Shown here: in pieces, positions 48,714 through 59,292 of the stretch
How positions within the stretch are numbered: the stretch's first letter is position 1
Layout: each line of letters opens with the position of its first letter
Assembly (NCBI GenBank): GCA_903878085.1
Contig: CAIRGJ010000026.1
Coordinates: 62,001 to 126,000 of the forward strand
Length of the DNA stretch: 64,000 nucleotides
Direction: 5' to 3'
DNA from: an uncultured Hyphomicrobiales bacterium
GTDB taxonomy: Bacteria; Pseudomonadota; Alphaproteobacteria; Rhizobiales; Xanthobacteraceae
Translations under genes and position numbers: made by a program
Notes under the pieces: model-generated
Told to the model about the DNA's origin: nothing
Databases searched by the model: none
What the model saw: only the letters and a program-made list of their open reading frames with translations

Positions 48714-49118
48714 TCAAGCCTGTTCGAGTTCGACCAGCGTGCCGCAGAAATCCTTCGGGTGGAGGAACAGCACTGGCTTGCCGTGGGCGCCGATTTTGGG
48801 CTCGCCATCGCCGAGCACGCGCGCGCCTTGCGCTTTCAACGCATCGCGCGCGGCGCGGATGTCGGGCACCTCGTAGCAGAGATGATGGATACCGCCATCC
48901 GGATTCTTTTCGAGGAATTTGTTGATCGGCGAGCCTTCGCCCAGAGGCTCCAGCAACTCGATCTTGGTGTTGGGCAAATTGATGAACACGGTGGTGACGC
49001 CGTGGTCGGGCTGCGGCACCTGGGCCGTGACCTCGGCGCCGAGCGTGTCCTTGTAGACCTTGGCGGCCTTGGCGATGTCGCGCACCGCGATGGCGACGTG
49101 ATTGAGACGACCGATCAT
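48714..49118 (-). CDS. mce: Methylmalonyl-CoA epimerase
   Basis: Vicinal-oxygen-chelate fold protein of 134 residues interconverting the (R)- and (S)-forms of methylmalonyl-CoA, as needed for propionate use. Metal ligands are expected from LNHVAIAVRDIAKAAK near residue 4, GGIHHLCYEVPDI near 75 and the Glu in FCGTLVELEQA near the end. The length and motifs fit MCEE closely, though other glyoxalase-like enzymes share this fold. It lies between rnj and the DUF1467 gene on the same strand. Confidence 0.92.
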   Translation of the reverse strand: MIGRLNHVAIAVRDIAKAAKVYKDTLGAEVTAQVPQPDHGVTTVFINLPNTKIELLEPLGEGSPINKFLEKNPDGGIHHLCYEVPDIRAARDALKAQGARVLGDGEPKIGAHGKPVLFLHPKDFCGTLVELEQA

Positions 49119-49152
49119 GGAATTCCTCGTAATCTCCGCTCCGGCAGCGCCA

Positions 49153-50826
49153 CTATACCGTCAAGACGTGCACATGGCACATCGGCTTTTTGCCCCAGCG
49201 CTGCGCCACCACGGCGCGGACCGCGCGGCGCACCGCCTCGCCGACCGCATCGGGATCGCCCCGCCTTTTGCGCGGCAGCGACTCCACCGTGCTCTCGATG
49301 GCGTCATAGACCGCGTCGGCGATCACCTTCCCATCGCGGTCGCGCTCGGGAATGCCGATGAGATCGACCTCGGGATCGGCCGCCAGTTCGCCCTTGTCGG
49401 TGACCGCGAGCGCCACCGAAATGCTGCCGGCGAAACTCAGCCGGCGGCGGTCGGCGACGGTGCGCGAGTCGGCCTCGACCAGAATGCTGCCGTCTTTGTA
49501 CAGCCGCCCGCACGGCACTTCGTCGATGATGCCGGCGCGGCCTTCGGCCAGCCGCACCAGATCGCCGTTGCGGCATTGCACGACTTCCTTGATGCCGAGA
49601 CTGCGGGCGAGCTTGGCGTGCTCGGACAGATGCAGCGACTCGCCATGCGCCGGGATCAGGATCTTGGGCTTGACCCAACCGATCAGTTCCTCGAGCTCGG
49701 CGCGGCGCGGATGGCCGGAGACGTGCACCAGATGGTTGCGGTCGGTGATGACTTCGATGCCTTGATCGATCAGGCCGTTGATGATCTTGCCGACTTCCTT
49801 TTCGTTGCCCGGAATGGTGCGGGCGGAGAAAATCACGGTGTCGCCGCGCGACAGCGTGACTTCCGGGTGCTGATCGGTGGCAATACGCGACAGCGCCGCG
49901 CGCGGCTCGCCCTGGCTGCCGGTGCACAGCGCCACCACTTTGTTGGGCGGCAAATAACCGTAGGCTTCGGCCGGCCGGAAATCCGGCACGCCGTCGAGAT
50001 AGCCGCACTCGCGCGCGATCTGCGTGATGCGGTCCATGGCGCGGCCGACCACCACGACCTCGCGGCCGCAGGCGAAGGCGGCTTCCGCCACCGTGCGCAA
50101 CCGCGCGACGTTGCTGGCGAAGGTCGTCACCGCGACGCGGCCCTTGGCCTGCGCGATCAGTGCGCGGATGGTCTTGCCGACATCGGCTTCCGACGGCGAG
50201 CGGCCCTCGCGCACCGCATTGGTGGAATCGCCGACCAGCGCCAGGCAGCCCTCCTCGCCGAGCGCGCGCAGCTTCTTTTCGTCGGTGACGTCGCCGAGGA
50301 TCGGCGTCAGGTCGATCTTCCAGTCGCCGGTGTGCAGCACCGTGCCGCAAGGCGTGCGGATGATCAGCGCGTTGGATTCCGGAATCGAATGCGCCATCGA
50401 CACCAGTTCGACGTCGAACGGCCCGATATTGAAGCGGCTGCCAAGCTTGACAATGGTGACGGGAATATCCGGCGCGCCGGGCTCGTTGGCGCATTTGGCG
50501 GCGAGCAACGCGGCGGTGAACGGCGTGGCGTAGACCGGCACCTTCAGCTTCGGCCACAGCTCGATCAGCGCACCGTAATGGTCTTCGTGGGCGTGGGTGA
50601 GGATCAGCCCGGCGAGGTTCTTGCGCTCCTGCACCAGGTAGCGGATGTCGGGCAGGATCAGGTCAATACCGGGCAGATGCTCTTCCGCCGCGAACGAGAC
50701 GCCGAGATCGACCGCGAGCCAGCTGCGGGTGCGGCCGTCGCCGAGGCCATAGATCGACAGGTTCATGCCGATCTCGCCGACGCCGCCGAGCGGCGCGAAG
50801 ACGAGTTCTTGTTGCGGTTGAGCCAT
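49153..50826 (-). CDS. rnj: Ribonuclease J
   Basis: Metallo-beta-lactamase/beta-CASP nuclease of 557 residues with 5'-3' exonuclease and endonuclease activity on RNA. The metal motif LTHAHEDHYGALIELWP is near residue 75, VLHTGDWKIDLTPI near 164, LVGDSTNAVREGRSPSE near 198 and the beta-CASP motif SGHPRRAELEELIGWVKPKI near 385. The C-terminal domain follows. Its start overlaps the birA stop by one base. Alphaproteobacteria often carry RNase J as well as RNase E. Confidence 0.93.
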   Translation of the reverse strand: MAQPQQELVFAPLGGVGEIGMNLSIYGLGDGRTRSWLAVDLGVSFAAEEHLPGIDLILPDIRYLVQERKNLAGLILTHAHEDHYGALIELWPKLKVPVYATPFTAALLAAKCANEPGAPDIPVTIVKLGSRFNIGPFDVELVSMAHSIPESNALIIRTPCGTVLHTGDWKIDLTPILGDVTDEKKLRALGEEGCLALVGDSTNAVREGRSPSEADVGKTIRALIAQAKGRVAVTTFASNVARLRTVAEAAFACGREVVVVGRAMDRITQIARECGYLDGVPDFRPAEAYGYLPPNKVVALCTGSQGEPRAALSRIATDQHPEVTLSRGDTVIFSARTIPGNEKEVGKIINGLIDQGIEVITDRNHLVHVSGHPRRAELEELIGWVKPKILIPAHGESLHLSEHAKLARSLGIKEVVQCRNGDLVRLAEGRAGIIDEVPCGRLYKDGSILVEADSRTVADRRRLSFAGSISVALAVTDKGELAADPEVDLIGIPERDRDGKVIADAVYDAIESTVESLPRKRRGDPDAVGEAVRRAVRAVVAQRWGKKPMCHVHVLTV

Positions 50827-51581
50827 TAGCGAGATCCTAAATCGAACACTTCACCGGCAGTGACGGTCGTCACGCCGTTTGCGGCCTGCAACAGCAGGCG
50901 GCCCCTATCGTCAAGTCCCTGAAAGCGGCCGGACAGCTCGCGCTCCGGCAGGCGCACGCGAATGTCCTGGCCGAGGCCCGCCGCGCGCTTGAGCCAGTCG
51001 GCGCGCACGTTCGCGAAACCCTGCCCGCGCTGCCACTGATCGAGCCGCGCGAGCATGGCGCGCGATAGCACATCGAGCACCTGCGCGGGGGATACCAGGG
51101 CGCCGGCGGCGGCAAGATCGGTCGCCGGATAGGGCGTGTCGCCGGGGTGCGCGGCGCAATTGACGCCGATGCCGACGGCGACCGCGAAGACCGGGTCGCT
51201 CTCGCCTTCGATCAGGATACCGGCGAGCTTGGCGCCGCCCAGCAGCAGGTCGTTCGGCCATTTCAGCTTCAGCAGCGGGCCGAGTTGCGGCGCGCATTCC
51301 GCCACCGCGTCGTGCAGCGCCAATGCCGCGACGAACGAGAGTTGCGGCGCGGCGTCGGCGGGCGACGGCTCGGTGAGCAGCAAGGTGGCGAAGAGATTGC
51401 CCGGTGCGGAAACCCAGGTGCTGCCGCGGCGGCCGCGGCCGGCGCTTTGCGCAGCGGCCATGATCCACAACGGGCCGCGCTCGCCGGCACGCGCACGCGC
51501 CAGCGCCTCGGCATTGGTGGAGCCGAGCGTCTCGTAAGATACGTGCCGGACCCCCGCCAGGTCCGTGGCTTCGCGGTGCAT
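50826..51581 (-). CDS. birA: Biotin-[acetyl-CoA-carboxylase] ligase, group I
   Basis: Makes biotinyl-AMP and attaches biotin to BCCP and related carboxylases. This 251-residue form lacks the N-terminal DNA-binding domain of E. coli BirA, so it should be an enzyme only. Motifs: LGSTNAEALARARAG near residue 21, the biotin loop AAAQSAGRGRRGSTWVS near 42 and LKWPNDLLLGGAKLAGIL near 107. It lies between nuoN and rnj; a palindromic element separates it from nuoN. Confidence 0.94.
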   Translation of the reverse strand: MHREATDLAGVRHVSYETLGSTNAEALARARAGERGPLWIMAAAQSAGRGRRGSTWVSAPGNLFATLLLTEPSPADAAPQLSFVAALALHDAVAECAPQLGPLLKLKWPNDLLLGGAKLAGILIEGESDPVFAVAVGIGVNCAAHPGDTPYPATDLAAAGALVSPAQVLDVLSRAMLARLDQWQRGQGFANVRADWLKRAAGLGQDIRVRLPERELSGRFQGLDDRGRLLLQAANGVTTVTAGEVFDLGSR

Positions 51582-51590
51582 TTCTAGTGG

Positions 51591-51638
51591 CGCGTGATCT
51601 TGTCCGAAAACCGCTTCACACTTTTCGGGATCACGCGC
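51591..51638 (-). repeat. Palindromic intergenic element, copy 2 (nuoN-birA gap)
   Basis: Same nested hairpin as at 8331 and 54655, in minus orientation: outer arms CGCGTGATC and GATCACGCG, inner arms CCGAAAA and TTTTCGG. Compared with copy 1, an A-T pair in the outer stem has become G-C on both arms, a compensatory change. Confidence 0.9.
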
Positions 51639-51648
51639 GGGGAATTCC

Positions 51649-53094
51649 TCAGAACAGCGACTTCGCCGCCGCGGTGGCCGCGCCGAGCAGCGGTCCGGGA
51701 TAGGCGAAGAACAGAATGTTGATCAGGCCGGCGACGGCGAGCACCAGGCGCAACAGGCCCGGCATGCGCTGGAAACTTTTCGCCGGCTCGTCGAAATACA
51801 TGACCTTGACGATGGTGAGATAGTAGAAGGCGCCCACCACGCTGGCCAGCACGCCGATCACGGCGAGCACATAGAGCCCGGCCTTGATGGCGGCCAGGAA
51901 CACGTAGAATTTGGCAAAGAAGCCGGCCAGCGGCGGAATGCCGGCGAGCGAGAACAACAGCATGGCGAGAAAGAACGCCATGGTCGGCTGCGTGCGCGCC
52001 AGGCCCGCGAGATCACTGATGTTTTCCACCAGCATGCCGTCGCGCCGCATCGACAGGATGCAGGCGAAGGTGCCGAGCGTCATCACCACATAGATCGACA
52101 TATAGACCAGCACGCCCTGCACGCCCTCTTGCGTGCCCGCAGCCAACCCAACCAGTGCGAAGCCCATGTGGCCGATGGAGGAATAAGCCATCAGGCGTTT
52201 GATGTTCTTCTGGCCGATGGCGGCGAAGGCGCCGAGCACCATCGAGGCGATCGAGATGAACACCACGATCTGCTGCCATTCGTGCGTAATACCCGGGAAC
52301 GCCACCATGGTAGCGCGCACGAAGATGGCGATGCCGGCGACCTTGGGGGCGGCGGCAAAGAACGCCGTGACCGGCGTCGGCGCGCCCTCATAGACGTCCG
52401 GCGTCCACATATGGAACGGCACCGCCGAGATCTTGAAGCAGAAGCCGGCGAACATGAACACCAGGCCGAAGATCAGGCCAAGGTTGGCACCCTGCCCGGT
52501 GGCTTTGGCGATGCCGGCGAAGTTGACCGTGCCGGTGAACCCGTAGATCAGCGACGCCCCGTACAACAACATGCCGGACGACAGTGCACCGAGCACGAAA
52601 TACTTCAGGCCGGCTTCGGTGGAGCGGACGCTGTCTCGGTTCGATGCCGCCACCACATAGAGCGGCAGGCTCATCAGTTCGAGGCCGAGATAGAGCGCGA
52701 TCAGATCGTTGGCCGAGATCAGCATCATCATGCCGAGCGTCGCCAAAAGGAACAGCACGCCATATTCGAAGCGCTGCTGCTTATCCATCGACAGGTAATC
52801 CAGCGACAGCATCAGCGCGCCGGCCGAGCCGGTGAGCGCCAGCAATTTCAAATAGCGCGCGTAATCGTCGACCACGAAGCTGCCGCCGAACAGTTCGGTG
52901 CGGCCGGCGGGCACGGTCAGCACGAGGCCGGCGACCAGCACCATCACCGCGATGCACCAGGCATTGACGATGAAAGCGCTGCGCTCGGTCTGATGGATGC
53001 CGACGCCGACCATCAGCATCACCAGGGCGCCGACGCCCAGCACCAATTCCGGCAGCACCGGCCACAGTCCTTGCATTTGGGTCATGGCGTTCAT
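51649..53094 (-). CDS. nuoN: NADH-quinone oxidoreductase subunit N
   Basis: Antiporter-like proton-pumping subunit of complex I, 481 residues with about 14 membrane helices. The conserved core is visible: [20 protein letters not shown] near residue 140, [20 protein letters not shown] near 226 (with the key Lys/His region) and [19 protein letters not shown] near 292. Its start overlaps the nuoM stop by 4 bases (ATGA). It is the last nuo gene of the operon. Confidence 0.96.
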   Translation of the reverse strand: MNAMTQMQGLWPVLPELVLGVGALVMLMVGVGIHQTERSAFIVNAWCIAVMVLVAGLVLTVPAGRTELFGGSFVVDDYARYLKLLALTGSAGALMLSLDYLSMDKQQRFEYGVLFLLATLGMMMLISANDLIALYLGLELMSLPLYVVAASNRDSVRSTEAGLKYFVLGALSSGMLLYGASLIYGFTGTVNFAGIAKATGQGANLGLIFGLVFMFAGFCFKISAVPFHMWTPDVYEGAPTPVTAFFAAAPKVAGIAIFVRATMVAFPGITHEWQQIVVFISIASMVLGAFAAIGQKNIKRLMAYSSIGHMGFALVGLAAGTQEGVQGVLVYMSIYVVMTLGTFACILSMRRDGMLVENISDLAGLARTQPTMAFFLAMLLFSLAGIPPLAGFFAKFYVFLAAIKAGLYVLAVIGVLASVVGAFYYLTIVKVMYFDEPAKSFQRMPGLLRLVLAVAGLINILFFAYPGPLLGAATAAAKSLF

Positions 53095-54641
53095 CGGACG
53101 GCGCTCACGGGGATAAGGACGGGCGCGCCGCCCTTGAGTTCGATTGGCGTCAGTTCAGCCGTCTTGGGCGCGGCGATGGCCTTGTTATAGCCGTCGAGCA
53201 GTTGCGCGACCGAGGCCGCCGACATGTCGAGCACGGGCTTGGGCGCAATGCCAAACAGAATCGTCAGCACGACGAGCGGCGCGAAGATCACCGCCTCGCG
53301 CAAGCCGATGTCGCCGATGCTCGCAACCGCGGGCTTGAGCGTGCCGAAGATCATCTTGCGGTACAGCCACAGCGCATAGGCCGCCGACAGGATGACGCCG
53401 AAGGTGGCGAAGAACGCGACCGCGATGTTGTTCTTGAAGGTGCCGATCAGCGTCAGGAATTCGCCGACGAAACCCGAGGTGCCCGGCAACCCGACATTGG
53501 CCATGGTGAAGATCATGAAGATCGCGGCATAGACCGGCATGCGGTTGACGAGGCCGCCGTAGAACGCGATCTCGCGGGTGTGCATGCGGTCGTAGACGAC
53601 GCCGACGCAGAGGAACAGCGCGCCGGCGACGATGCCGTGCGAGATCATCTGGAAGATGCCGCCGGCGATGCCCTGCGTGGTGCCGGCAAAGATGCCCATG
53701 GTGACGAAGCCCATGTGCGCGACCGACGAATAAGCGATCAGCTTCTTCACGTCCTCCTGCATCAGCGCCACCAGCGAGGTGTAGATGATGGCGACGACCG
53801 ACAGCGTGAAGATCAGCGGCGCGAAATCGTGGCTGGCCGACGGGAACATCGGCAGCGAGAAGCGCAGGAAGCCGTAGCCGCCCATCTTCAGCAGGATGGC
53901 GGCGAGGATCACGGAGCCCGCGGTCGGCGCTTCGACATGCGCGTCGGGCAGCCAGGTGTGCACCGGCCACATCGGCATCTTCACCGCGAACGAGGCGAAG
54001 AACGCCAGCCAGGCCCACTTCTGCATGCCGAGCGGGAAGCCGTGCTTCATCAGCGCCGGGATGTCGGTGGTCCCCGCCTCCCAATACATCGCCATGATGG
54101 CCAAGAGCATCAGCACCGAGCCTGCCAGCGTGTAGAGGAAGAATTTGAAGCTGGCATAGACGCGGCGCTGGCCGCCCCAGACGCCGATGATCAGGAACAT
54201 CGGAATGAGGCCGCCTTCGAAGAACAAATAGAACAGTACCAGGTCGAGCGCCGAGAAGGTGCCGACCATCAGCGTTTCCAGCACCAGAAACGCGATCATG
54301 TATTCCTTCACGCGCTTTTGCACCGAGGTCCAACTGGCCAGGATGCAGAGCGGCATCAGCGCCGTGGTCAGGATGACGAAGGGCAGCGAAATGCCGTCGA
54401 CGCCCATGTGATAATTGGCGACGCCGAGCCAGGGATGGTTTTCCGAGAACTGGAATTCGGCCGAGGCCGGATCGAAGCGCACCACCATCACCAGCGAGAT
54501 CGCGAAGGTGACCAGCGTGGTCCACATCGCCACCCAGCGCGCGGTGTTCTTGGCGAGATTGTCGTTGCCGCGCACCAGCGTAATGAACAGCGCGCCGACC
54601 AGCGGCAGGAAGGTGACGACGGAGAGAATGGGCCAGCTCAT
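53091..54641 (-). CDS. nuoM: NADH-quinone oxidoreductase subunit M
   Basis: Second antiporter-like pump subunit of complex I, 516 residues. Conserved segments: [20 protein letters not shown] with the essential Glu near residue 130, [20 protein letters not shown] near 225 and [20 protein letters not shown] near 298. It is separated from nuoL by 58 bases that hold palindromic element copy 3, the only sizeable gap within the nuoE-N block. Confidence 0.96.
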   Translation of the reverse strand: MSWPILSVVTFLPLVGALFITLVRGNDNLAKNTARWVAMWTTLVTFAISLVMVVRFDPASAEFQFSENHPWLGVANYHMGVDGISLPFVILTTALMPLCILASWTSVQKRVKEYMIAFLVLETLMVGTFSALDLVLFYLFFEGGLIPMFLIIGVWGGQRRVYASFKFFLYTLAGSVLMLLAIMAMYWEAGTTDIPALMKHGFPLGMQKWAWLAFFASFAVKMPMWPVHTWLPDAHVEAPTAGSVILAAILLKMGGYGFLRFSLPMFPSASHDFAPLIFTLSVVAIIYTSLVALMQEDVKKLIAYSSVAHMGFVTMGIFAGTTQGIAGGIFQMISHGIVAGALFLCVGVVYDRMHTREIAFYGGLVNRMPVYAAIFMIFTMANVGLPGTSGFVGEFLTLIGTFKNNIAVAFFATFGVILSAAYALWLYRKMIFGTLKPAVASIGDIGLREAVIFAPLVVLTILFGIAPKPVLDMSAASVAQLLDGYNKAIAAPKTAELTPIELKGGAPVLIPVSAVR

Positions 54642-54654
54642 GACGTTTTCTCCG

Positions 54655-54699
54655 CCATGATCTTTTCCGAAAACCGGATTCCACTTTTCGGGATCATGG
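54655..54699 (-). repeat. Palindromic intergenic element, copy 3 (nuoL-nuoM gap)
   Basis: Nested hairpin with outer arms CCATGATC and GATCATGG and inner arms CCGAAAA and TTTTCGG, in minus orientation. It begins 14 bases upstream of the nuoM start and touches the nuoL stop codon. It lies inside the nuo transcript and could fold in the mRNA. Confidence 0.9.
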
Positions 54700-56793
54700 C
54701 TAGTGCATCCCCGCCGAGAACATGAACCAGGTAATGAAGGCGGCCACCCCGATCAGCATCGCGAAGGCGTAGTGGTAGAGATAGCCGGTCTGCAGCCGCA
54801 CCACGTTGCGGGTGACGTCGAGCACGCGGGCGGAGACGCCGTCAGGGCCGAAGCCGTCGATCAGCCAGCCATCGCCCTTCTTCCACAGCTCGCGGCCGAT
54901 CCATTTGGCCGGACGCACGAAGATGAGGTCGTAGAGTTCGTCGAAGTACCACTTGTTGAGCAGAAAGCGGTACAGGAAGTCGTGCTGGCGCGCGAGTTCG
55001 ACCGGAATGTCCGGACGGCGGATATAGAAGTGCCAGGCGATGACGAAGCCGATCGCCATCATCACCGTCGGCAAGAGGCCGATCTGCAGCGGGATGTGGT
55101 GCATGTCCTCGAGCACGTGATTGTCCTTGCCGAAGGTCAGCGCCTCGCGGAAGAAGCCTTCGACGCCGTGACCGGCGAATACTTCCTTGAACGGCAGACC
55201 GGCGAGCACCGAACCGGCGGCGAGGAAGCCGAGCGGGACCAGCATGGTCATCGGGCTTTCGTGCGCTTCTTTCCAATGCTTGCGGTCGTGCGGCTCGCCG
55301 TGGAAGGTCTTGAAGATCAGGCGCCACGAATAGAACGAGGTCAGCAGCGCCGCGGCGATGGTGCAGACGAAGCCGTACAACGCCATCGGGTTATGGCCGA
55401 CATAAGCCGCCTCGATGATGGCGTCCTTAGAGAAGTAGCCGGCGGTCAGCGGGAATCCGGTCAGCGCCAGCGTGCCGATGATCATCACGGTGTAGGTGTA
55501 CGGGATGCGATCCTTCAGCCCGCCCATGTGGCGGATGTCCTGCTCATGATGCATCGCGTGGATCACCGAGCCGGACCCTAGGAACAGCAGCGCCTTGAAG
55601 AAGGCGTGCGTGAACAGATGGAACATGCCGACCGAATAAGCGCCGCAGCCCATGGCGACAAACATGTAGCCGAGCTGCGAACAGGTCGAATAGGCAACGA
55701 TACGTTTGATATCGTTCTGCACCAGACCGATGGTGGCGGCGAAGATCGCCGTGGTGGCGCCGATGAAGGTGACGAAAATCTGCGCGTTCGGCGCCAGTTC
55801 GAACAGCGGCGACAGCCGCGCCACCATGAACACGCCGGCCGTCACCATGGTCGCGGCGTGAATCAGCGCCGAGACCGGCGTCGGGCCTTCCATCGCGTCC
55901 GGCAGCCAGGTGTGCAGCAGGAACTGCGCCGACTTGCCCATCGCGCCCATGAACAGCAGCAGGCAGATGATGGTCAGCGCGTCGGGGTGGTAGCCGAAGA
56001 ACCACATCGTCTTGCCGGTCAGCGACGGCGCTTGCGCGAACACGGTGTCGAGATCGACCGCACCGACAAACGCGAACAGCGCGAAGATGCCGAGCGCGAA
56101 GCCGAAATCGCCGACACGGTTGACGACGAAGGCCTTAATCGCGGCCGCGTTCGCTTCCGGATTGTGGTACCAGAATCCGATCAGCAGATAGCTGGCGAGA
56201 CCAACGCCCTCCCAGCCGAAGAACATCTGCACCAGATTGTCCGACGTCACCAGCATCAGCATGAAGAAGGTGAAGATCGACAGATAGGCGAAGAACCGCG
56301 GCCGGTACGGGTCCTCGTTCATGTAGCCGATGGAATAGAGGTGGACGAAGGCCGACACGGTGTTCACCACCACCAGCATTACTGCGGTCAGCGTATCGAT
56401 GCGAAGCGCCCATTCGATCTTGAGGTCGCCGGCGGCGATCCAGGTCAGGATCGGCACGCGGGCATCAACATGGTTGAAGCCGACCTGCACGAAGGCGATC
56501 CAGGACAGGATCATCGAGATCATCAGCAGCGTCGTGGTGATCAGTTCCGCGGTGCGCGAGCCGGCGGCGGCCGGTTCAACGGCGTGACTATCACCCTCGT
56601 GATGCGAATGATGGATGACGCCGGCGTCGCCGTGCACCGACGGCGCGTGATGATGGACATGAGCGTCGGTGGCGTTGTCTTCCAGGCCCGGCGGCGGCGC
56701 CTGGCCCGGGAAACGCGCGCGCGCGCCGGCCAGCGCAATCAAGCCGGCCAGAATGGCGCCAAGCAGCGGGAGAAAGACGATGGCCTGATACAT
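54700..56793 (-). CDS. nuoL: NADH-quinone oxidoreductase subunit L with His-rich insertion
   Basis: Largest antiporter-like subunit of complex I, 697 residues, with the long lateral helix at the C-terminus. Core motifs: [20 protein letters not shown] near residue 190, [20 protein letters not shown] near 292 and [19 protein letters not shown] near 369. Between the first two membrane helices there is an insertion of about 45 residues rich in His ([20 protein letters not shown] then [12 protein letters not shown]). It could bind metal ions or protons at the membrane surface; I recall similar inserts in related Rhizobiales. Confidence 0.96.
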   Translation of the reverse strand: MYQAIVFLPLLGAILAGLIALAGARARFPGQAPPPGLEDNATDAHVHHHAPSVHGDAGVIHHSHHEGDSHAVEPAAAGSRTAELITTTLLMISMILSWIAFVQVGFNHVDARVPILTWIAAGDLKIEWALRIDTLTAVMLVVVNTVSAFVHLYSIGYMNEDPYRPRFFAYLSIFTFFMLMLVTSDNLVQMFFGWEGVGLASYLLIGFWYHNPEANAAAIKAFVVNRVGDFGFALGIFALFAFVGAVDLDTVFAQAPSLTGKTMWFFGYHPDALTIICLLLFMGAMGKSAQFLLHTWLPDAMEGPTPVSALIHAATMVTAGVFMVARLSPLFELAPNAQIFVTFIGATTAIFAATIGLVQNDIKRIVAYSTCSQLGYMFVAMGCGAYSVGMFHLFTHAFFKALLFLGSGSVIHAMHHEQDIRHMGGLKDRIPYTYTVMIIGTLALTGFPLTAGYFSKDAIIEAAYVGHNPMALYGFVCTIAAALLTSFYSWRLIFKTFHGEPHDRKHWKEAHESPMTMLVPLGFLAAGSVLAGLPFKEVFAGHGVEGFFREALTFGKDNHVLEDMHHIPLQIGLLPTVMMAIGFVIAWHFYIRRPDIPVELARQHDFLYRFLLNKWYFDELYDLIFVRPAKWIGRELWKKGDGWLIDGFGPDGVSARVLDVTRNVVRLQTGYLYHYAFAMLIGVAAFITWFMFSAGMH

Positions 56794-56800
56794 GAGCGCG

Positions 56801-57109
56801 TCAGCCCTTCATCATATTGATGTCTTCGACCGCAATCGAACCGCGATTGCGGAAATAGACTACGAGGATTGCCAAGCCGATCGCGGCTTCGGCGGCCGCG
56901 ACGGTGAGCACGAACAGCGCGAAAATCTGGCCGACGATGTCACCCAGATGGGTCGAGAACGCCACCAGATTGATGTTGACCGCGAGCAGGATCAGCTCGA
57001 TCGACATCAAGATGATGATGACGTTCTTGCGGTTCAAAAAGATGCCGAAAATCCCGAGCGTGAACAGGATGGCGGCGACCGAGAGATAATGTCCGAGGCC
57101 GACGGTCAT
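56801..57109 (-). CDS. nuoK: NADH-quinone oxidoreductase subunit K
   Basis: Small membrane subunit of complex I, 102 residues with three helices and the conserved Glu residues in the second and third helices ([40 protein letters not shown]). It overlaps nuoJ by 4 bases and precedes nuoL by 7 bases. Confidence 0.96.
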   Translation of the reverse strand: MTVGLGHYLSVAAILFTLGIFGIFLNRKNVIIILMSIELILLAVNINLVAFSTHLGDIVGQIFALFVLTVAAAEAAIGLAILVVYFRNRGSIAVEDINMMKG

Positions 57110-57738
57110 GGGTTGCTCCCAAAACTATTGCTGCCAAGGCCCTGCCCCGAGCGAACCTTGATCACCTCCATCGACATCGCCGGCGTGCGCGCGACCTGCT
57201 CGGCGATGTTCTGCCGGCGGACGCGCTCTTTATGGCGCAGCGTCAGCACGATGGCGCCGATCATGGCGACCAGCAGGATCATGCCGGCGGCCTGGAAGAA
57301 ATAGACGTACTGGGTGTAGAGCACGAGGCCGATCGCCTCGGTGTTGGACACCGTTTTCGAGATCGGCGCCACGATTGCCTGCGGCACGCCGGGTCCGATC
57401 ACCCAGGCGCCGACCACCAGGAACAACTCGGCGAGGAAGATGCCGCCGATCAAGAGGCCGATCGGCAGATATTGCAGCGCGCCCTGCTTCAACTCGGCGA
57501 AGTCGACGTCGAGCATCATCACCACGAACAGGAACAGCACGGCGACCGCGCCGACATAAACCACGATCAGGATCATCGCCAGGAATTCGGCGCCCATCAG
57601 CACGAACAGGCCGGAGGCGCTGACGAAAGACAGGATCAGATAGAGCACCGAATGCACCGGGTTCTTCGACGCGATCACCATGAAGGCGCTCGCGACGCAG
57701 AACCCGGCAAACAGATAAAAGAACACCGCGGCAATCAT
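57106..57738 (-). CDS. nuoJ: NADH-quinone oxidoreductase subunit J
   Basis: Membrane subunit of complex I of about 210 residues with five helices ([20 protein letters not shown], then [20 protein letters not shown] and [20 protein letters not shown]). The ORF track starts 35 codons upstream inside nuoI. The true start is one of two tandem ATGs (57741 or 57738); AGGTGA overlapping the nuoI stop favours the second. It overlaps nuoK by 4 bases. Confidence 0.94.
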   Translation of the reverse strand: MIAAVFFYLFAGFCVASAFMVIASKNPVHSVLYLILSFVSASGLFVLMGAEFLAMILIVVYVGAVAVLFLFVVMMLDVDFAELKQGALQYLPIGLLIGGIFLAELFLVVGAWVIGPGVPQAIVAPISKTVSNTEAIGLVLYTQYVYFFQAAGMILLVAMIGAIVLTLRHKERVRRQNIAEQVARTPAMSMEVIKVRSGQGLGSNSFGSNP

Positions 57739-57742
57739 CATT

Positions 57743-58231
57743 TCACCTATAGGGCGCGTCGAGCGCGATGTTTTTCGCGATCTCGCGTTCCCAGCGGTCG
57801 CCATTCGCGAGCAGCCGCTCTTTGTCGTAGTAAAGTTCCTCACGGGTCTCGGTAGCGAACTCGAAATTCGGGCCCTCGACGATGGCGTCGACCGGGCAGG
57901 CTTCCTGGCACAGCCCGCAATAGATGCACTTCACCATGTCGATGTCGTAGCGCGTGGTGCGGCGCGTGCCGTCGTTGCGGCGCGGGCCGGCCTCGATGGT
58001 GATGGCCTGCGCCGGGCAGATCGCCTCGCACAGCTTGCAGGCGATGCAGCGTTCCTCGCCGTTGGAATAGCGGCGCTGCGCGTGCTCGCCGCGGAAGCGC
58101 GGCGAAATCGGGCCCTTCTCGAACGGATAGTTCAGCGTCGCCTTGGGCGCCAAGAGATAGCGCATGGCCAGCACGAAGCCGGTCACGAACTCCCACAGGA
58201 ACAGCGCCTTGGCCGCGCGATCGAGCCTCAT
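57743..58231 (-). CDS. nuoI: NADH-quinone oxidoreductase subunit I
   Basis: Iron-sulfur subunit of complex I, 162 residues, carrying clusters N6a and N6b. The two ferredoxin motifs [16 protein letters not shown] (near residue 62) and [16 protein letters not shown] (near 101) have all eight Cys. An N-terminal amphipathic stretch anchors it to the membrane arm. It starts 22 bases after nuoH. Confidence 0.97.
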   Translation of the reverse strand: MRLDRAAKALFLWEFVTGFVLAMRYLLAPKATLNYPFEKGPISPRFRGEHAQRRYSNGEERCIACKLCEAICPAQAITIEAGPRRNDGTRRTTRYDIDMVKCIYCGLCQEACPVDAIVEGPNFEFATETREELYYDKERLLANGDRWEREIAKNIALDAPYR

Positions 58232-58253
58232 GGCTTGCTCACCTTTGGCATCA

Positions 58254-59288
58254 TCACTTCATCGCCCCAATCGCCACGCCGCCGTACTGGAGAACGGTAG
58301 CGACGATCGCCACCATCGCCAGCGACAATGGCAGAAACACCTTCCAACCGAGCCGCATCAGCTGATCGTAGCGATAGCGCGGCACCATAGCCTTGGCCAT
58401 GGAGATCAGGAAAAAGAAAAACACCGCTTTCAGCACGAACCAGACCACGCCCGGCACCCAGATGAACGGCGCATAGGGGATAGGTGACAGCCAGCCACCC
58501 ATGAAGAAGATGGTGGCCATGGCGCACATGGTGCAGATCGCCACGTATTCGCCGAGCATGAACATCATGTAGAGCGAAGAGCCGTATTCGACCATGAAGC
58601 CGGCGACCAATTCCGATTCTGCTTCCACCAGATCGAATGGCGGCCGGTTGGTTTCCGCCAGCGCCGAGACAAAGAATATGACGAACATCGGGAACAGCGG
58701 CAGCCAGTACCAGCCCAGCGCACCATAGGGCCCATCCTGCGCCTGCACGATGGCGGACAGGTTCAGCGAGCCCGCGCAGAGCAGCACGGTGATAATGACG
58801 AAGCCGATCGAGACTTCGTAGGACACCATCTGCGCCGCCGAGCGCACCGCGGCGAGGAAGGCGTATTTCGAATTCGACGCCCAGCCCGCCATGATGATGC
58901 CGTAGACCATCAGCGACGAGATCGCGAAGATGTACAGCACGCCGACATTGATGTCGGTGACCACCCAGCCGATGTTGACCGGAATCACCGCCCAGGCGGC
59001 GAGCGCCAGCACGCAGGAGATCAGCGGCGCCAGCAGGAACACGCCTTTGTTGGCGCTGGACGGGATGATCGGCTCCTTGAGCACGAATTTCATCAAATCC
59101 GCGAAGGACTGGAACAGGCCCCAGGGGCCGACCACATTGGGGCCGCGCCGCAATTGCACCGCCGCCCAGATCTTGCGGTCGGCATAGAGCACGTAGGCCA
59201 CGGCGACGAGCAGGGCCACCAGCATCAGCAGCGACTCCGCCACGATGACGATCACAGGCCAGAGATAGGTCCAGAAGAATTCCATCAT
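58254..59288 (-). CDS. nuoH: NADH-quinone oxidoreductase subunit H
   Basis: Membrane subunit of complex I at the quinone channel, about 344 residues with eight helices. Conserved segments: [20 protein letters not shown] near residue 33, [20 protein letters not shown] near 56 and [20 protein letters not shown] near 215. The start is one of two tandem ATGs (59288 or 59285) after GGAG, 4 bases from the nuoG stop; the ORF track start inside nuoG is too long. Confidence 0.95.
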   Translation of the reverse strand: MMEFFWTYLWPVIVIVAESLLMLVALLVAVAYVLYADRKIWAAVQLRRGPNVVGPWGLFQSFADLMKFVLKEPIIPSSANKGVFLLAPLISCVLALAAWAVIPVNIGWVVTDINVGVLYIFAISSLMVYGIIMAGWASNSKYAFLAAVRSAAQMVSYEVSIGFVIITVLLCAGSLNLSAIVQAQDGPYGALGWYWLPLFPMFVIFFVSALAETNRPPFDLVEAESELVAGFMVEYGSSLYMMFMLGEYVAICTMCAMATIFFMGGWLSPIPYAPFIWVPGVVWFVLKAVFFFFLISMAKAMVPRYRYDQLMRLGWKVFLPLSLAMVAIVATVLQYGGVAIGAMK

Positions 59289-59292
59289 GGCC

